Shown here: one piece after another, positions 34,172 through 42,988 of the stretch
Layout: every line of letters begins with the position of its first letter
Numbering within the stretch: position 1 is the first letter of the stretch
Origin: Paenibacillus rhizovicinus
GTDB taxonomy: Bacteria > Bacillota > Bacilli > Paenibacillales > Paenibacillaceae
Direction: 5' to 3'
DNA: 64,000 nt
Assembly: GCF_010365285.1 (NCBI RefSeq)
Contig: NZ_CP048286.1
Span: 1-64,000 of the forward strand
Program-made: the position numbers and the translations under genes
Notes under the pieces: generated by a model
What the model was told of the DNA's origin: nothing
The model's input: only the letters and a program-made list of their open reading frames with translations
Database searches by the model: none

Positions 34172-34837
34172 AAATCCACACCTTTCCACATTCATTTGTT
34201 GGGTCTTCGAGTATAAGCACGCTGTCGTCTTGGATTAGAAAGCGAGCTAATAGACGATGAAATCTTTTTCTTACTCCCCCCCTCCTCGATTGCCTTATTC
34301 TCCAAGATCAAGCACTTCCAGATTATTCAGATTAAAGAAGATGCTTCCCCAACTATGAGGGATGTCTTCTATTTTTGATATATCGATTTTCTTTTAAAAC
34401 TACCGATTTTTTTAAAAGCATAAAAAAAGTGAAGAAGTGAGAAAAGAGGCAAGAAAACGGATTTGTTTGGCAATGAGTTTTGCTTCGACTCATTTTCAAA
34501 TGCTACACTGGAATTTTAATTATTGTTTTGTTGTCATTTGTCTTTGACAAGAACTTGACCTCATAAATAGCCCGACGGGAAGAAGCTCTTTCCTTCTCAA
34601 TGAGTACGAATACTAGCTTATTCGCGGGATCTCAAGACTGCACGGACCGGATTGCAACGCTTCGGTTGCCGAATTTGACGGTCATCCCCTCTTCTATCCG
34701 GATAGCGATTTATTTATTGGAGAGATCCTGCGAATAAGCGAACATTCGTGAGAAAACTACATTTTACCGAGGGAGCTTAACGAATTTCAGTTGGTCATTT
34801 TCTGGCATGTTGCCTTCATTTCTGCGCTTTTTAAGCT
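34172..34837. other. Gene-free region with promoter sequence and repeat remnants
   Basis: No gene is supported. At about 34537-34576 lies a truncated family B piece (TTTGACAAGAACTTGACCTC followed by ATAAATAGCCCGAC) lacking its left arm and third repeat. At 34616-34633 and 34722-34739 lies a near-perfect 18-bp inverted repeat (GCTTATTCGCGGGATCTC), overlapping the family C repeat at 34725-34780. Confidence 0.4.
34725..34780. repeat. Family C 56-bp repeat, copy 2
   Basis: It starts ATCCTGCGAAT and ends CGAGGGAGCTTAA, like the copy at 2776-2831. Its left end is one arm of an 18-bp inverted repeat whose partner lies 88 bp upstream. Confidence 0.5.
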
Positions 34838-34983
34838 TATCGCGGGAATGAGATCAAGTTCTTATCAATTTCGGTAATGGGATCAAGTTCTTGCTATTTG
34901 GTTTTGACAAGAACTTGATCCCATAAATACAAAATCCGCGATTTTCGCGGCCATTAATGACATAATGTTCTTGTCACCCGACC
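34838..34983. mobile_element. Family B structured element, copy 5 (146 bp), inserted in the ankyrin gene
   Basis: The three repeats (34847, 34876, 34956) start AATGAGAT, AATGGGAT and AATGACAT. The second pairs with TTGACAAGAACTTGATCCCAT. A GGCCGCGAAAATCGCGG hairpin followed by a T-rich tract on the minus strand resembles a terminator. The right end CCGAC joins the coding sequence of the ankyrin gene, whose frame then reads junk and stops. Confidence 0.7.
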
Positions 34984-35253
34984 CTTCACGTGTTCTTTAG
35001 CTACATCAAGATTTTGATTGACACATATACGGTGTAATGCAGTCTGACCATCAGAGTTTGTAAGGTTTACGTCAATCCCACTAGTTATGAGAAATGATGC
35101 AATATCAAACTTATTCCCTGAGATAGCATAATGCAATAGTCCGGAGCCGCCCTCACTCTTCCTATTAATCTGACCAATAATTAATTTACTCTTAAAGTTA
35201 TCTAAGTTGCCAAACCTAGCTAGTGTAAAAATATCAGCTTTATCTGTCGGCAT
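34954..35253 (-). pseudogene. Ankyrin-repeat protein gene, 3'-truncated by a family B element
   Basis: From the ATG at 35253 (AGGAGATGGCTAA upstream) the protein shows ankyrin repeats: FTLARFGNLDNFKSKLI, GSGLLHYAISGNKFDIASFLITSGIDVNLTNSDGQTALHRI and NQNLDVAKEHV. After Val-Lys at about 34984 the reading goes into the family B element and ends GRVTRTLCH-stop. The remaining ankyrin repeats are not found on the other side. Ankyrin repeats bind other proteins; the partner is unknown. Confidence 0.7.
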
Positions 35254-35359
35254 TTAGCCATCTCCTTACTTTTCATACTTATGACTTTCTCTTCAATAAT
35301 CTCTTTTAATTTCGTTATTAAAATCCCCATTCTGCTCCCCCTGGCCTATAATCTCATCT

Positions 35360-35444
35360 CCTTCAAAAGAAAACGGCACCCGATCGTTTGCCGGCTGCCG
35401 TTGTGTCTTCATTCAGCTATCGTTCACCTTTAGGATTCAATGAT
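35360..35444. repeat. Family A border repeat, copy A12 (left unit partly lost)
   Basis: It is the duplicate of A6 (22866-22962). The ATCCTGCC left unit is deleted, while the GGCA..TGCC stem and the right unit (AGCTATCGTTCACCTTTAG) remain. Confidence 0.6.
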
Positions 35445-35537
35445 GCAGCCATGATACTTGACGAGGTTCCCGTTCTGTCTGTAAAGGCAAATTTTAAGGC
35501 CATCCTTGTTAGGATAGCCTCTGTTTGCTCTTGACAA

Positions 35538-35903
35538 TCACATCACCTTTTCTCCTTCTTCCTCTGCCTTATCCGAATCTTTCCGTAGATATGCGCCATA
35601 TTCCTGAGTCCACGTCCACATGGCAGCGAAAATCGGCTGAAGGCCCTTCCCGGCCGCCGTTAAATCGTATTCAACATGTAACGGCACGCCGGGGTACAAC
35701 GTGCGTGTGACGAGCCCCTTCTCCTCAAGCAGGCGCAGCCGGTCCGTCAATGTTTTGGGGCTAATCGGATGCAACCTACGGCGCAATTCCCCGAACCGTC
35801 GGTTACCGTTAAACAACTCGAACAAGAGAAGGATCATCCACTTACTATCCAGTATTTCAAGAATCGGCTCGACCTTCCCAGGGCAAGATTGATCCATTTC
35901 CAT
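35538..35903 (-). CDS. HxlR-family transcriptional regulator, copy 2
   Basis: It is identical to the regulator at 23054-23419 except for two residues near the C-terminus (RKDSDKAEEEGEKV here, RKESDKAEEEAEKV there). Cys7 and the winged helix are intact. It remains divergent from a now frameshifted dehalogenase gene with the same promoter region, so it should still act on both loci. Confidence 0.85.
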   Translation of the reverse strand: MEMDQSCPGKVEPILEILDSKWMILLLFELFNGNRRFGELRRRLHPISPKTLTDRLRLLEEKGLVTRTLYPGVPLHVEYDLTAAGKGLQPIFAAMWTWTQEYGAYLRKDSDKAEEEGEKVM

Positions 35904-36029
35904 TCACAATTCCTCCATAGTTCATTTTTTGAAACTATTGCACTTAAATGTAACTACTTTTCAAATGTACCATAGATCCAATATGATGTGAACCAGGGAA
36001 AGAAATAAATGGATAAGGAGTGAACAGCA

Positions 36030-36918
36030 TTGAATAGACCGTTTCAAGTTGATCCAGCGGAATACCCGTTCAATGATCATTGGCTGCCTTACCGCGATGG
36101 ACACATCCATTACCTCGATGAAGGTAGGGGACCGACAGTTCTACTTTTACACGGTAATCCTACATGGTCGTATCTGTATCGGAATGTGATCAAAGAGCTT
36201 CGCGGGGAGTTCCGTCTTATCGCTCCCGATTACCCCGGATTTGGGATGTCGAAAGCACCGAGTGGTTACCACTTTACGCCGCAAGAGCAATCGGAAGCCG
36301 TTCAAGCGATTATTCGCCATTTAGACCTAAAGGATTTTATATTAGTGGTTCAAGATTGGGGAGGACCGATCGGCATGGATTACGCGGTACAAAATCGGGC
36401 TAACTTGCGCGGAATCGTCGTTATGAATACTTGGGCATGGCCTGCAAAAATTTTGCCAATGAAGATGTTCTCGCTCGCAATGGGGGGATGGCCGATTGGG
36501 TATTGGCTTCAGACACGGCGCAATTTCTTCGCCAAAGTTATTGTTCCGCATGGCATATACCAGGCCGATAAAGTCACGGATAGCTTGCGCAAAGCTTATA
36601 CGACCCGTTCCGACCCCGAAGTCCAGAAAACCGACATGGGTATTTCCGAGGAATATCCGCAAAGCACAGACATGGCTCGCCAGCATTGAATCGAAGTTGT
36701 CGAATTTGGCCGATTTACCCTCACAAATTTTATGGGGAACGAAAGACAGCGCCGGCTTCCCGCCGGAACAAATGGTTAAATGGCAAACCCATCTACCAAT
36801 GAACGAAACCGAGATCCTCGAAGATGCCTCACACTATGTGCAAGAGGATCGTCCAGATCGGGTAGCGGCATCCATTCGAAAAATACTGAACAGAACACAA
36901 GGAGGAGTATTACAATGA
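36030..36918 (+). pseudogene. Haloalkane dehalogenase-type hydrolase, copy 2, frameshifted
   Basis: It starts at TTG 36030 and matches copy 1 through residue 191. Two single C losses near 36602 and 36612 (TATACGACCC and TTCCGACC against TATACCGACCC and TTCCCGACC) shift the frame by two, and it stops at 36689. The His269 part continues in another frame to 36918. Without the C-terminal third, including the catalytic His, it cannot act as a dehalogenase. Nucleophile Asp109 is still encoded. Confidence 0.88.
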
Positions 36919-37424
36919 AAACAATTTTATGGGCAACTTTAACCGCTAACGGCAATTATGCGCAATCCGGTCCTGAAAACCCACCGAAAAAAGAAGCAGT
37001 AGCAGACTTCGCAACACACGCTCAAGCTGCAGGGAATTTTATAGTCGGGCGGCGGACTTTCGAAGCTATGCGCGGGAATGGTGGTGCAGGACCCTTTGGC
37101 GAAGTGGATATCGTCGTAGTTTCGAAAAACGCATCAGTAATTCCGGGAGTAACCGTGGTGCGGTCGCCTCAGGAGGCCTTGAACTACTTGCAGCATAAAG
37201 GCCATCAAACCGCGCTCATTAGTGGCGGTGCCGATATCCATAATTCATTTCTAGGCCAAGGACTTGTAAACGAAGTGATTTTTAATGTGGCGCCTGTGTT
37301 GGAAGGTAAAGGGCTAAATCTTCTAATCGACAAAAATAACTACCAATATAAGCATGTAAAATTGCTAGACTGCAAGCCCCTCGGCGGCGACGTTATTCAA
37401 CTGCGTTATGCGATTGACCGATAA
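36915..37424 (+). CDS. RibD C-terminal/dihydrofolate-reductase-like protein, copy 2
   Basis: It is the same as the protein at 24433-24942 with one Arg-to-Lys change (YKHVKLLDC). The ATG at 36915 keeps AAGGAGGAGTATTACA. Because the upstream dehalogenase is frameshifted, translational coupling is lost, but the ribosome site is strong enough for independent initiation. Confidence 0.78.
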   Translation: MKTILWATLTANGNYAQSGPENPPKKEAVADFATHAQAAGNFIVGRRTFEAMRGNGGAGPFGEVDIVVVSKNASVIPGVTVVRSPQEALNYLQHKGHQTALISGGADIHNSFLGQGLVNEVIFNVAPVLEGKGLNLLIDKNNYQYKHVKLLDCKPLGGDVIQLRYAIDR

Positions 37425-37436
37425 ATGGTTTGTCGC

Positions 37437-38079
37437 CTACCGTCCTAGATGACATCCGTACATGGCCGATCAGCGAGGAAGAACAAGGTAACATGCTCCA
37501 TCTTATCCAACGAATCAGATGGTGATGGAGCGGAATCTCTTGTGCCTTTTAGCCACCTACGGAGGTCGCTCTAAGCCATTTACTGCTCGCCACTAAACCG
37601 GTTCAGTAGTTGGTTCAGCCTTTCATGCTCCATATGAAAGCACCGTGTCCACTATACTCGAACGGTACGAGTATCCGGTGCAGCAGCGTCGATGAGCACA
37701 AGCTTGCATACGCTATGGCCTTGGTGACGCGACATGTATCGGATGGCGATTGTCCCTCCTCTGGAGTGCCCGACGAGACCTCCCGGACATCATCTGCCAA
37801 CCGATCATAATGATAACCTTGAAAGCCAACGCCAGGAAGCACATTGTATTGGTACTCGTACTGATTATGATTCAAACCTACACTCTCATAATAGCTCTAT
37901 TAAAAAACAAAAAGGAGCAAGCTCCTTCAAAAAACGAGGTGCTTGCTCTTTAAAGAACTTTTTCAGTGGCCTCGAGGAATTCGAGGAGTTTTTTGCGTTG
38001 TCTGCGTATACATGTCCAACCCTTTTACATGCCACTTTCATAGAATGAATGAATTCAATAGAAAGGAGTTGAACTGAAT
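37437..38079. other. Region of remnants without a supported gene
   Basis: A plus-strand fragment without start (TVLDDIRTWPISEEEQGNM..., to a TGA near 37523) and a minus-strand frame at 37615-37875 (MNHNQYEYQYNVLPGVGFQ...) look like eroded pieces of genes; neither is recognised. AAAGGAGCAAGC and GCTTGCTCTTT (about 37910-37953) form a hairpin. The sequence from 38062 holds AGAAAGGAG for the next gene. Confidence 0.3.
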
Positions 38080-38508
38080 ATGGCACAATTAATCGATTAT
38101 AATGTCAGCGTTCCCGCAGTTGCGACGAACCAAGTGGCGATCACGGTTCCGATTACGCCGAATAAAATCATACTAGCTCAGCTTGGCATATTCGTGCTTC
38201 CGCAATTCGCGAACAACAACCGCGTGCAGCTCGTTGCTACTTTCGGCGCGCAAGCCGTGGAGACGACGGTGGATAATACGCCGCCGCTGTTGTTTCGCGT
38301 TTTCCGCGACACGCAGGAAATTTACTATGGCGTCCAGGGGACGGAATCCGGCTTTGAGCATTTCTACATGGTGACGTTCCAAGTGATCGACATCAACGTT
38401 TCGTCCGGCGCGCATAGCTACTCGTTCTTCGTCGAGAATCTGGAATCGAATACCGTGGCTCAAATCATCGGACCGATGAACGTCAGCGCGGCCGTATACG
38501 CCGTCTAA
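38080..38508 (+). CDS. Small beta-rich protein of unknown function
   Basis: The 142-residue protein (ATG at 38080, RBS AAAGGAGTTGAA) has no signal or membrane segment and no Cys. It is made of alternating strands (QVAITVPITPNKIILAQLG, NRVQLVATFGAQAVETT, HSYSFFVENLESNTVAQII), a jelly-roll-like pattern seen in some spore-coat or exosporium-type and tail-fibre proteins. Proximity to the germination operon makes a spore role possible. It has its own terminator. No family is recognised. Confidence 0.6.
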   Translation: MAQLIDYNVSVPAVATNQVAITVPITPNKIILAQLGIFVLPQFANNNRVQLVATFGAQAVETTVDNTPPLLFRVFRDTQEIYYGVQGTESGFEHFYMVTFQVIDINVSSGAHSYSFFVENLESNTVAQIIGPMNVSAAVYAV

Positions 38509-38527
38509 GCGAACCTGCATCTCGATC

Positions 38528-38567
38528 AGGCCGTCTCAATCGTCATCGACGACGTTGGGACGGCCTT
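38528..38567 (+). terminator. Terminator after the 38.1-kb gene
   Basis: AGGCCGTC and GACGGCCT pair with additional CAA.CGTC/GACG.TTG pairing inside, followed by TTTCC. It lies 20 bp past the stop codon. Confidence 0.7.
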
Positions 38568-38583
38568 TCCTATACGTTTCTGG

Positions 38584-38916
38584 TTATCCTTCCGTGGCCG
38601 AATCGACTTCGGTCTCCCCTTGCTGGATGAGTTCGTCCGCTTTCGGATTCTTGTAAAAAATAAAGTTGCTTGGGTTGTCGCTTACGAAGAGCGAGAAATA
38701 GAGACTCGGCTGGATATAATAGTCTCGGTTAAAGAGGGGCAAATCGTAATCCCCCTTCAGAACCTTTTGTATCAATGTGCCAAAGTCGTACTTCTGAACG
38801 GCAACCTTAAAGCCGACGTCTTTCAGGTTCTGAACCAGGATGTCCGCCGCTTGCTCGCGGATCTTGAACTTCATTTGTTTCTTACGATCCTGCTTCTCGG
38901 TTTGCTTTTTCCCCAA
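38584..38916 (-). pseudogene. Fragment of an ABC transporter peptide-binding protein
   Basis: The frame reads QAADILVQNLKDVGFKVAVQKYDFGTLIQKVLKGDYDL and then SDNPSNFIFYKNPKADELIQQGE, which fits the C-terminal lobe of SBP_bac_5 (oligopeptide/nickel-binding) proteins. Signal peptide, N-terminal lobe and C-terminus are missing, and the fragment is only 110 residues against about 550 for the family. The apparent N-terminus (MGKKQTEKQDRKKQMKF) is poor. It is a remnant. Confidence 0.6.
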
Positions 38917-39044
38917 CTCGCGTTATGACATCCGATCCAAGTAACTCCACTAGCTTGTATATAAACAGACATGTATTTGCATATCCCAAACGCTTAGAGC
39001 TAATAATAATTACCATGAATCTGTGACGATCCGAGGTGACAATA

Positions 39045-40493
39045 TTGGGAAACATTCAAAGCAGCATAGAAGCGAATGAACTTTACTTGAGAACGCGCTT
39101 AAATCACTCCTCGGATATCGTTTTTCGGTCCTTCCGTTCAAAAGACGGAACGCTGCTGCTACTCGTCTTCTTGGATGGGATGACAAGGCAACAGCCGATT
39201 GAAGACACGTTGCTTCGCTCTCTTATCTTCGAAGGGCTGCCGCAAGGATTAGATCGAATTACTTCCCTTTCTGAGATGATCGTGCGTGAATGGCTGCCTT
39301 TAACGCAAGTACTTACTGTAGAATCCGTTGATGAACTCGTTCACAATATCTTGCTAGGATGTGCGGCGATTCTAGTAGACGGCGAAGCAATCGCGCTAGT
39401 CGCGCAAGTACAAGGCTACGAAAAGCGAGCTATACAAGAGCCTCTTAAAGAATCGACTTTGCGCGGTTCGAAGGAAGGCTTCGTTGAGCATCTTAGGACG
39501 AATACAACGCTTATTCGACGGAGGATCGTGCACGAAGGACTTAAGATGGAATCGTTCACGATCGGCACTTATACAAAGACTGAGGTTGTTCTGTTATATA
39601 TCAAGGGAAAAGCAGCCGAAAGTTTGCTTACAGAAGTCAGAGAACGTTTCCGTAAAATCGAAGCAGACGGCATCATTGATTCAGCCTATCTCGAGGAGTG
39701 GCTCGAGGATAATTCCTTCTCCCTCTTCCCTCAAATCCAGAATACGGAACGTCCGGATATTGTCGTTGCAAGTTTACTTGATGGTAAAGTCGCTCTGCTT
39801 ACGAACGGCACGCCATTTGCACTAATTATGCCCATTACGTTCTGGTCTGGGCTTCAGTCAGCCGACGATTATTTCGAGCGCTTCATCTTCGTAATCTTGA
39901 ACCGATTAGTTCGTTATATATTGATGTTCGTTTCCTTCGCTTTGCCAGCGCTTTATGTCGCGCTCTCGACCTTCCATCCGGAGATGATTCCAAGCAATCT
40001 CATGATCGGTATCGCGACCGCCAGGGAAAGTTCTCCATTCCCAACGGTAATCGAAGTATTCCTGATGATGTTTATCTTCGATGGACTTCAGGAAGCTGGC
40101 GTCCATCTTCCGAATCAACTTGGACCGGTCGTGAGTATTATCGGAGCGCTTGTTATCGGACAAGCTGCTGTCGAGGCGGGTATCATATCAACACCGATTA
40201 TTATCGTTATCTCATTGACGGGTATCGCGGCGTATACAATTCCGAGGTACAGCGCCACTTTAGCTTTTCGGTTGATCAGATATCTCATGCTGTTCATCTC
40301 CGGCTGGCTCGGCTTCGTCGGATTTGCATTTGGGATTATTTTCATGCTAATTCAACTGGTTAAACTAGAATCGTTTGGGACACCATTCTTCAGCCCTGTT
40401 GCGCCATTTGACGGTAAGCGGATCAGAGATATATTCATCCGTTACCCATTCTGGATTAAGAACGGCCGCGTCAAAAAGGAAACCGAGCGATGA
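39045..40493 (+). CDS. Spore germination receptor protein, GerA/SpoVAF family
   Basis: About 482 residues. The start is taken as TTG 39045, which has GAGGTGAC 5 bp upstream; the GTG at 39036 overlaps that site. The N-terminal cytosolic part has IEANELYLRTRLNHSSDIVFRSF and GLPQGLDRITSL. Five or so TM helices follow (about 290-450), with the family motif PFPTVIEVFLMMFIFDGLQEAGVHLPN. It is the A subunit of a nutrient germinant receptor in the spore inner membrane. The stop overlaps the start of the C subunit (ATGA). The gene order A-C-B is seen in many Paenibacillus receptors. Confidence 0.88.
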   Translation: MGNIQSSIEANELYLRTRLNHSSDIVFRSFRSKDGTLLLLVFLDGMTRQQPIEDTLLRSLIFEGLPQGLDRITSLSEMIVREWLPLTQVLTVESVDELVHNILLGCAAILVDGEAIALVAQVQGYEKRAIQEPLKESTLRGSKEGFVEHLRTNTTLIRRRIVHEGLKMESFTIGTYTKTEVVLLYIKGKAAESLLTEVRERFRKIEADGIIDSAYLEEWLEDNSFSLFPQIQNTERPDIVVASLLDGKVALLTNGTPFALIMPITFWSGLQSADDYFERFIFVILNRLVRYILMFVSFALPALYVALSTFHPEMIPSNLMIGIATARESSPFPTVIEVFLMMFIFDGLQEAGVHLPNQLGPVVSIIGALVIGQAAVEAGIISTPIIIVISLTGIAAYTIPRYSATLAFRLIRYLMLFISGWLGFVGFAFGIIFMLIQLVKLESFGTPFFSPVAPFDGKRIRDIFIRYPFWIKNGRVKKETER

Positions 40494-41656
40494 TTAGGAA
40501 TGTGGCCTTGAGCAGCGTTGTATTCTTGTTTCTGTTGTCGATCACAAGTTGCACCGATTTTGTCGAGCCTAATCAATTAGCTTTTGTAATGGGAAGTGCC
40601 ATTGACTATGCGGAGGGCGGCTTATTGGAAGTCAGCCATCAAATCGTCATTCCGTCGCAGCTCAAGGGGAGCAGCTCCGGTAAAGTGGATCAATATATTG
40701 TCGTATCGGCTAAAGGTAAAAATGTGTTCGAGGCCTCCCAAAAAATCCAGCTCAAGCTGTCTCGCCGATTGATGGTGAGACATCGCATACTAATCGCATT
40801 TGGTGAGAAATTTGTGCGACAGAACGATATGAGTTTGATATTCGATAAGATTATTCGCGATCCGTCGTACAGCATGCGAGACACGATCCTGCTCATCCGA
40901 GGGGGAAGCGCCAAAGAGTTTCTTATGCAAAAACATCCAATAGAGTTTCTCTCTAGCGTCTCCGCCGATAAAGAGCTTCAGACAAACGGGCTAGGCGGCT
41001 TCAGCGCAAGGAAACTAATTATCGAGAGCGTTTCGGAAGGCATTCGGCCTCTTATGCCATTTCTTCAGTTCGAGAAATTCCAGTTTAGTTCAAATAAAAA
41101 GACGCCTATTGCCGTTTTGAGAGGGTTCGCTGTCCTCGATAAGAACCAAAAAATCAAATGTTTTCTGAACGAATCCGAAGGTACGCAAGCGGTGTGGATG
41201 CGCGGGCAAGGCACGTATGATGGTATCACTATTCCGTGGAAAGACGGCAAAGGGTTGCTATCGTTCAGATTGACACATATCAAGCGGAGACTGGGAAGCC
41301 ATGAACCTAACAGCGTCAATCTTACGATCAAAGCTCAGGCTTATCTACTCGAGAATTCAACAACACTTAACATGGCCGAAGTAGATAACATGATTGCTGT
41401 ACAACAGTACTTGAACGCTGCACTCCGAAAACAGCTGCAAGGAACAATTAACATTATTCAACAAAAGGGAACCGACGTTCTCGGCGTCGGCAAGTATCTG
41501 CATCATAAGTACCCGATCTGGTGGATGTCTCAGCATTCGGATTGGGATAACAATTTTAAGAATATTAAGATATCTGCGCAGTCAAACATTCAACTCAGAT
41601 CGATTGGTACGACAAGCATTCCGATAAAAGAAATCGATGAAAAGCGGGAGCGATAA
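40490..41656 (+). CDS. Spore germination lipoprotein, Ger(x)C family
   Basis: The 388-residue protein has a lipoprotein signal (MIRNVALSSVVFLFLLSITSC; lipobox ITSC) and GerC-type segments: QLAFVMGSAIDYAEGGLLEVSHQIVIP, GKNVFEASQKIQLKLSRRLMVRHRILIAFGE and the C-terminal domain ending DWDNNFKNIKISAQSNIQLRSIG. It is the C subunit of the germinant receptor, anchored on the outer face of the spore inner membrane. It overlaps gerA by four bases and is followed after 3 bp by gerB. Confidence 0.88.
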   Translation: MIRNVALSSVVFLFLLSITSCTDFVEPNQLAFVMGSAIDYAEGGLLEVSHQIVIPSQLKGSSSGKVDQYIVVSAKGKNVFEASQKIQLKLSRRLMVRHRILIAFGEKFVRQNDMSLIFDKIIRDPSYSMRDTILLIRGGSAKEFLMQKHPIEFLSSVSADKELQTNGLGGFSARKLIIESVSEGIRPLMPFLQFEKFQFSSNKKTPIAVLRGFAVLDKNQKIKCFLNESEGTQAVWMRGQGTYDGITIPWKDGKGLLSFRLTHIKRRLGSHEPNSVNLTIKAQAYLLENSTTLNMAEVDNMIAVQQYLNAALRKQLQGTINIIQQKGTDVLGVGKYLHHKYPIWWMSQHSDWDNNFKNIKISAQSNIQLRSIGTTSIPIKEIDEKRER

Positions 41657-41659
41657 AGT

Positions 41660-42748
41660 TTGAAAATTAGCGGATATCAGATGTTTTGGCTGGTTTGCAT
41701 TTCCTCTATGATCGTCTATTCCTACCTGCCCATACAGCTTGCGGCAGAAGTAGCGCGCCAGGATTGTTGGATTTCTCTGCTGCTAGGAAGTTTAATCATG
41801 ATGGCTGTAACATGGCTCATTCTCCGAGTCTGTATTCAGCATCCGGATAAAACACTGATAGGTTTTGTCCGTGTTCTGATGGGAACAGTGTTAGGGAAAC
41901 TCATTGTCACGTTTTATTTTTTAAATTGGTTCATGCAGCTATCGTTGATTGCAAAAGGAACGGTGGAGTTCCAAAATCTCGTTATGCTCCATAACACACC
42001 GATGATTGTAATATTACTGTTTCTATTGTTTATTGTGTTGTATGCAGTATGGGTCGGAGGCATAACGATCATCAGCCGTTGCGCGGAGATCATTGGCCCA
42101 ATCTTTGTGTTCATGTTATTTTTCCAGCTTTTTCTGAATCCACAAGATATCGATCTGGGACAAATTCTGCCGATCTATACCGACTCGGGCTGGTTCCTGA
42201 TACTGAAGGGAACTTGGAGGTCGGTCAATTACATGGTGGATCCATCGATAGTGCTCATGCTTTTCTTCTTTGCAGAGAATAAGCAGACAGCTTCTCGCGG
42301 AGTTCTATGGGGAACAGCAGTTGCTATGACGTGGGGCTTGCTCTGCACATTAATACTTTTGTTTGTGACTGGTCCATATTTGGCTTCTGATATGATCGTT
42401 CCGGTATATTCTCTTACCAAATTCGTATCCATCCTTAATTTCGTGCAAAATATTGATGCTTTTTTCATCCCTCTGTGGTTGCTAGGCGCATTCATCAAGC
42501 TTTCCATTGGCTTGTTCATCTTGAGCTACGGCTTGTCCGAATGGACGGGCATTCGTAACTGGAAGCTCCTCTCCATACTGCTAACTTGCGCTTGTCTTGT
42601 CTATGTACTCTTCGGCATGCACCATCTCCGATTGTCGAATACAATTAGGAATTCACATCTGAACGATTATTATTATCCCGCAATATATTTAGTCGTGCCG
42701 TTATTACTCTTGCTTCTGGGTAAAATCCGTAATAAACCCACTTGCTGA
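41660..42748 (+). CDS. Spore germination permease, GerB family
   Basis: The 362-residue protein starts at TTG 41660 behind GGGAGCGATAAAG. It has about ten hydrophobic helices and the start ISGYQMFWLVCISSMIVYSYLPIQLA, typical of the APC-superfamily GerB subunits. It is thought to bind the germinant (amino acid or similar) within the spore inner membrane. The C-terminus is LLLLGKIRNKPTC. The three genes 39045-42748 form one complete receptor operon. Confidence 0.88.
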   Translation: MKISGYQMFWLVCISSMIVYSYLPIQLAAEVARQDCWISLLLGSLIMMAVTWLILRVCIQHPDKTLIGFVRVLMGTVLGKLIVTFYFLNWFMQLSLIAKGTVEFQNLVMLHNTPMIVILLFLLFIVLYAVWVGGITIISRCAEIIGPIFVFMLFFQLFLNPQDIDLGQILPIYTDSGWFLILKGTWRSVNYMVDPSIVLMLFFFAENKQTASRGVLWGTAVAMTWGLLCTLILLFVTGPYLASDMIVPVYSLTKFVSILNFVQNIDAFFIPLWLLGAFIKLSIGLFILSYGLSEWTGIRNWKLLSILLTCACLVYVLFGMHHLRLSNTIRNSHLNDYYYPAIYLVVPLLLLLLGKIRNKPTC

Positions 42749-42909
42749 ACAATTATTTCTGTTTCTTTAAAGAAAAGACCGGGAAACGTTGCACCCGCCT
42801 TACCTCATATACATCGGTTGACAGAAGTGAAATGAGACCGGCGACAATCGGAATCGAAGTTTAATGGAACGATTTGCAATTTCAAAATAGATGCTATGAA
42901 TAGATCGCC

Positions 42910-42943
42910 AATAACCCGGGGATACCCATACCCCAGGGCTATT
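42910..42943 (+). terminator. Hairpin downstream of the germination operon
   Basis: AATAACCCGGGG and CCCCAGGGCTATT pair with one mismatch around a 9-nt loop, 160 bp after gerB. The T tail is weak; it may serve both directions. Confidence 0.5.
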
Positions 42944-42988
42944 TGTCGTTTCACGAAGTTTCGCGGAGGTCATCACTTAGATAAGAGT

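Larger units (their letters stand above)
35291..37436. repeat. Segmental duplication, copy 2 (about 2.15 kb)
   Basis: This segment matches 22768-24957. It begins inside the fifth to thirteenth codons of the DUF1871-like gene, so a truncated gene start is joined here to the ankyrin region. That marks copy 2 as derived. Differences are few: a deletion of about 40 bp before the family A stem, some substitutions, and two single-base losses in the dehalogenase. Confidence 0.9.

Noticed and set aside
879..34983. CRISPR-like arrays because of repeated 20-bp words
   Set aside because: Only three repeats per element, unequal spacing, one copy inverted to form a hairpin, and no cas genes.
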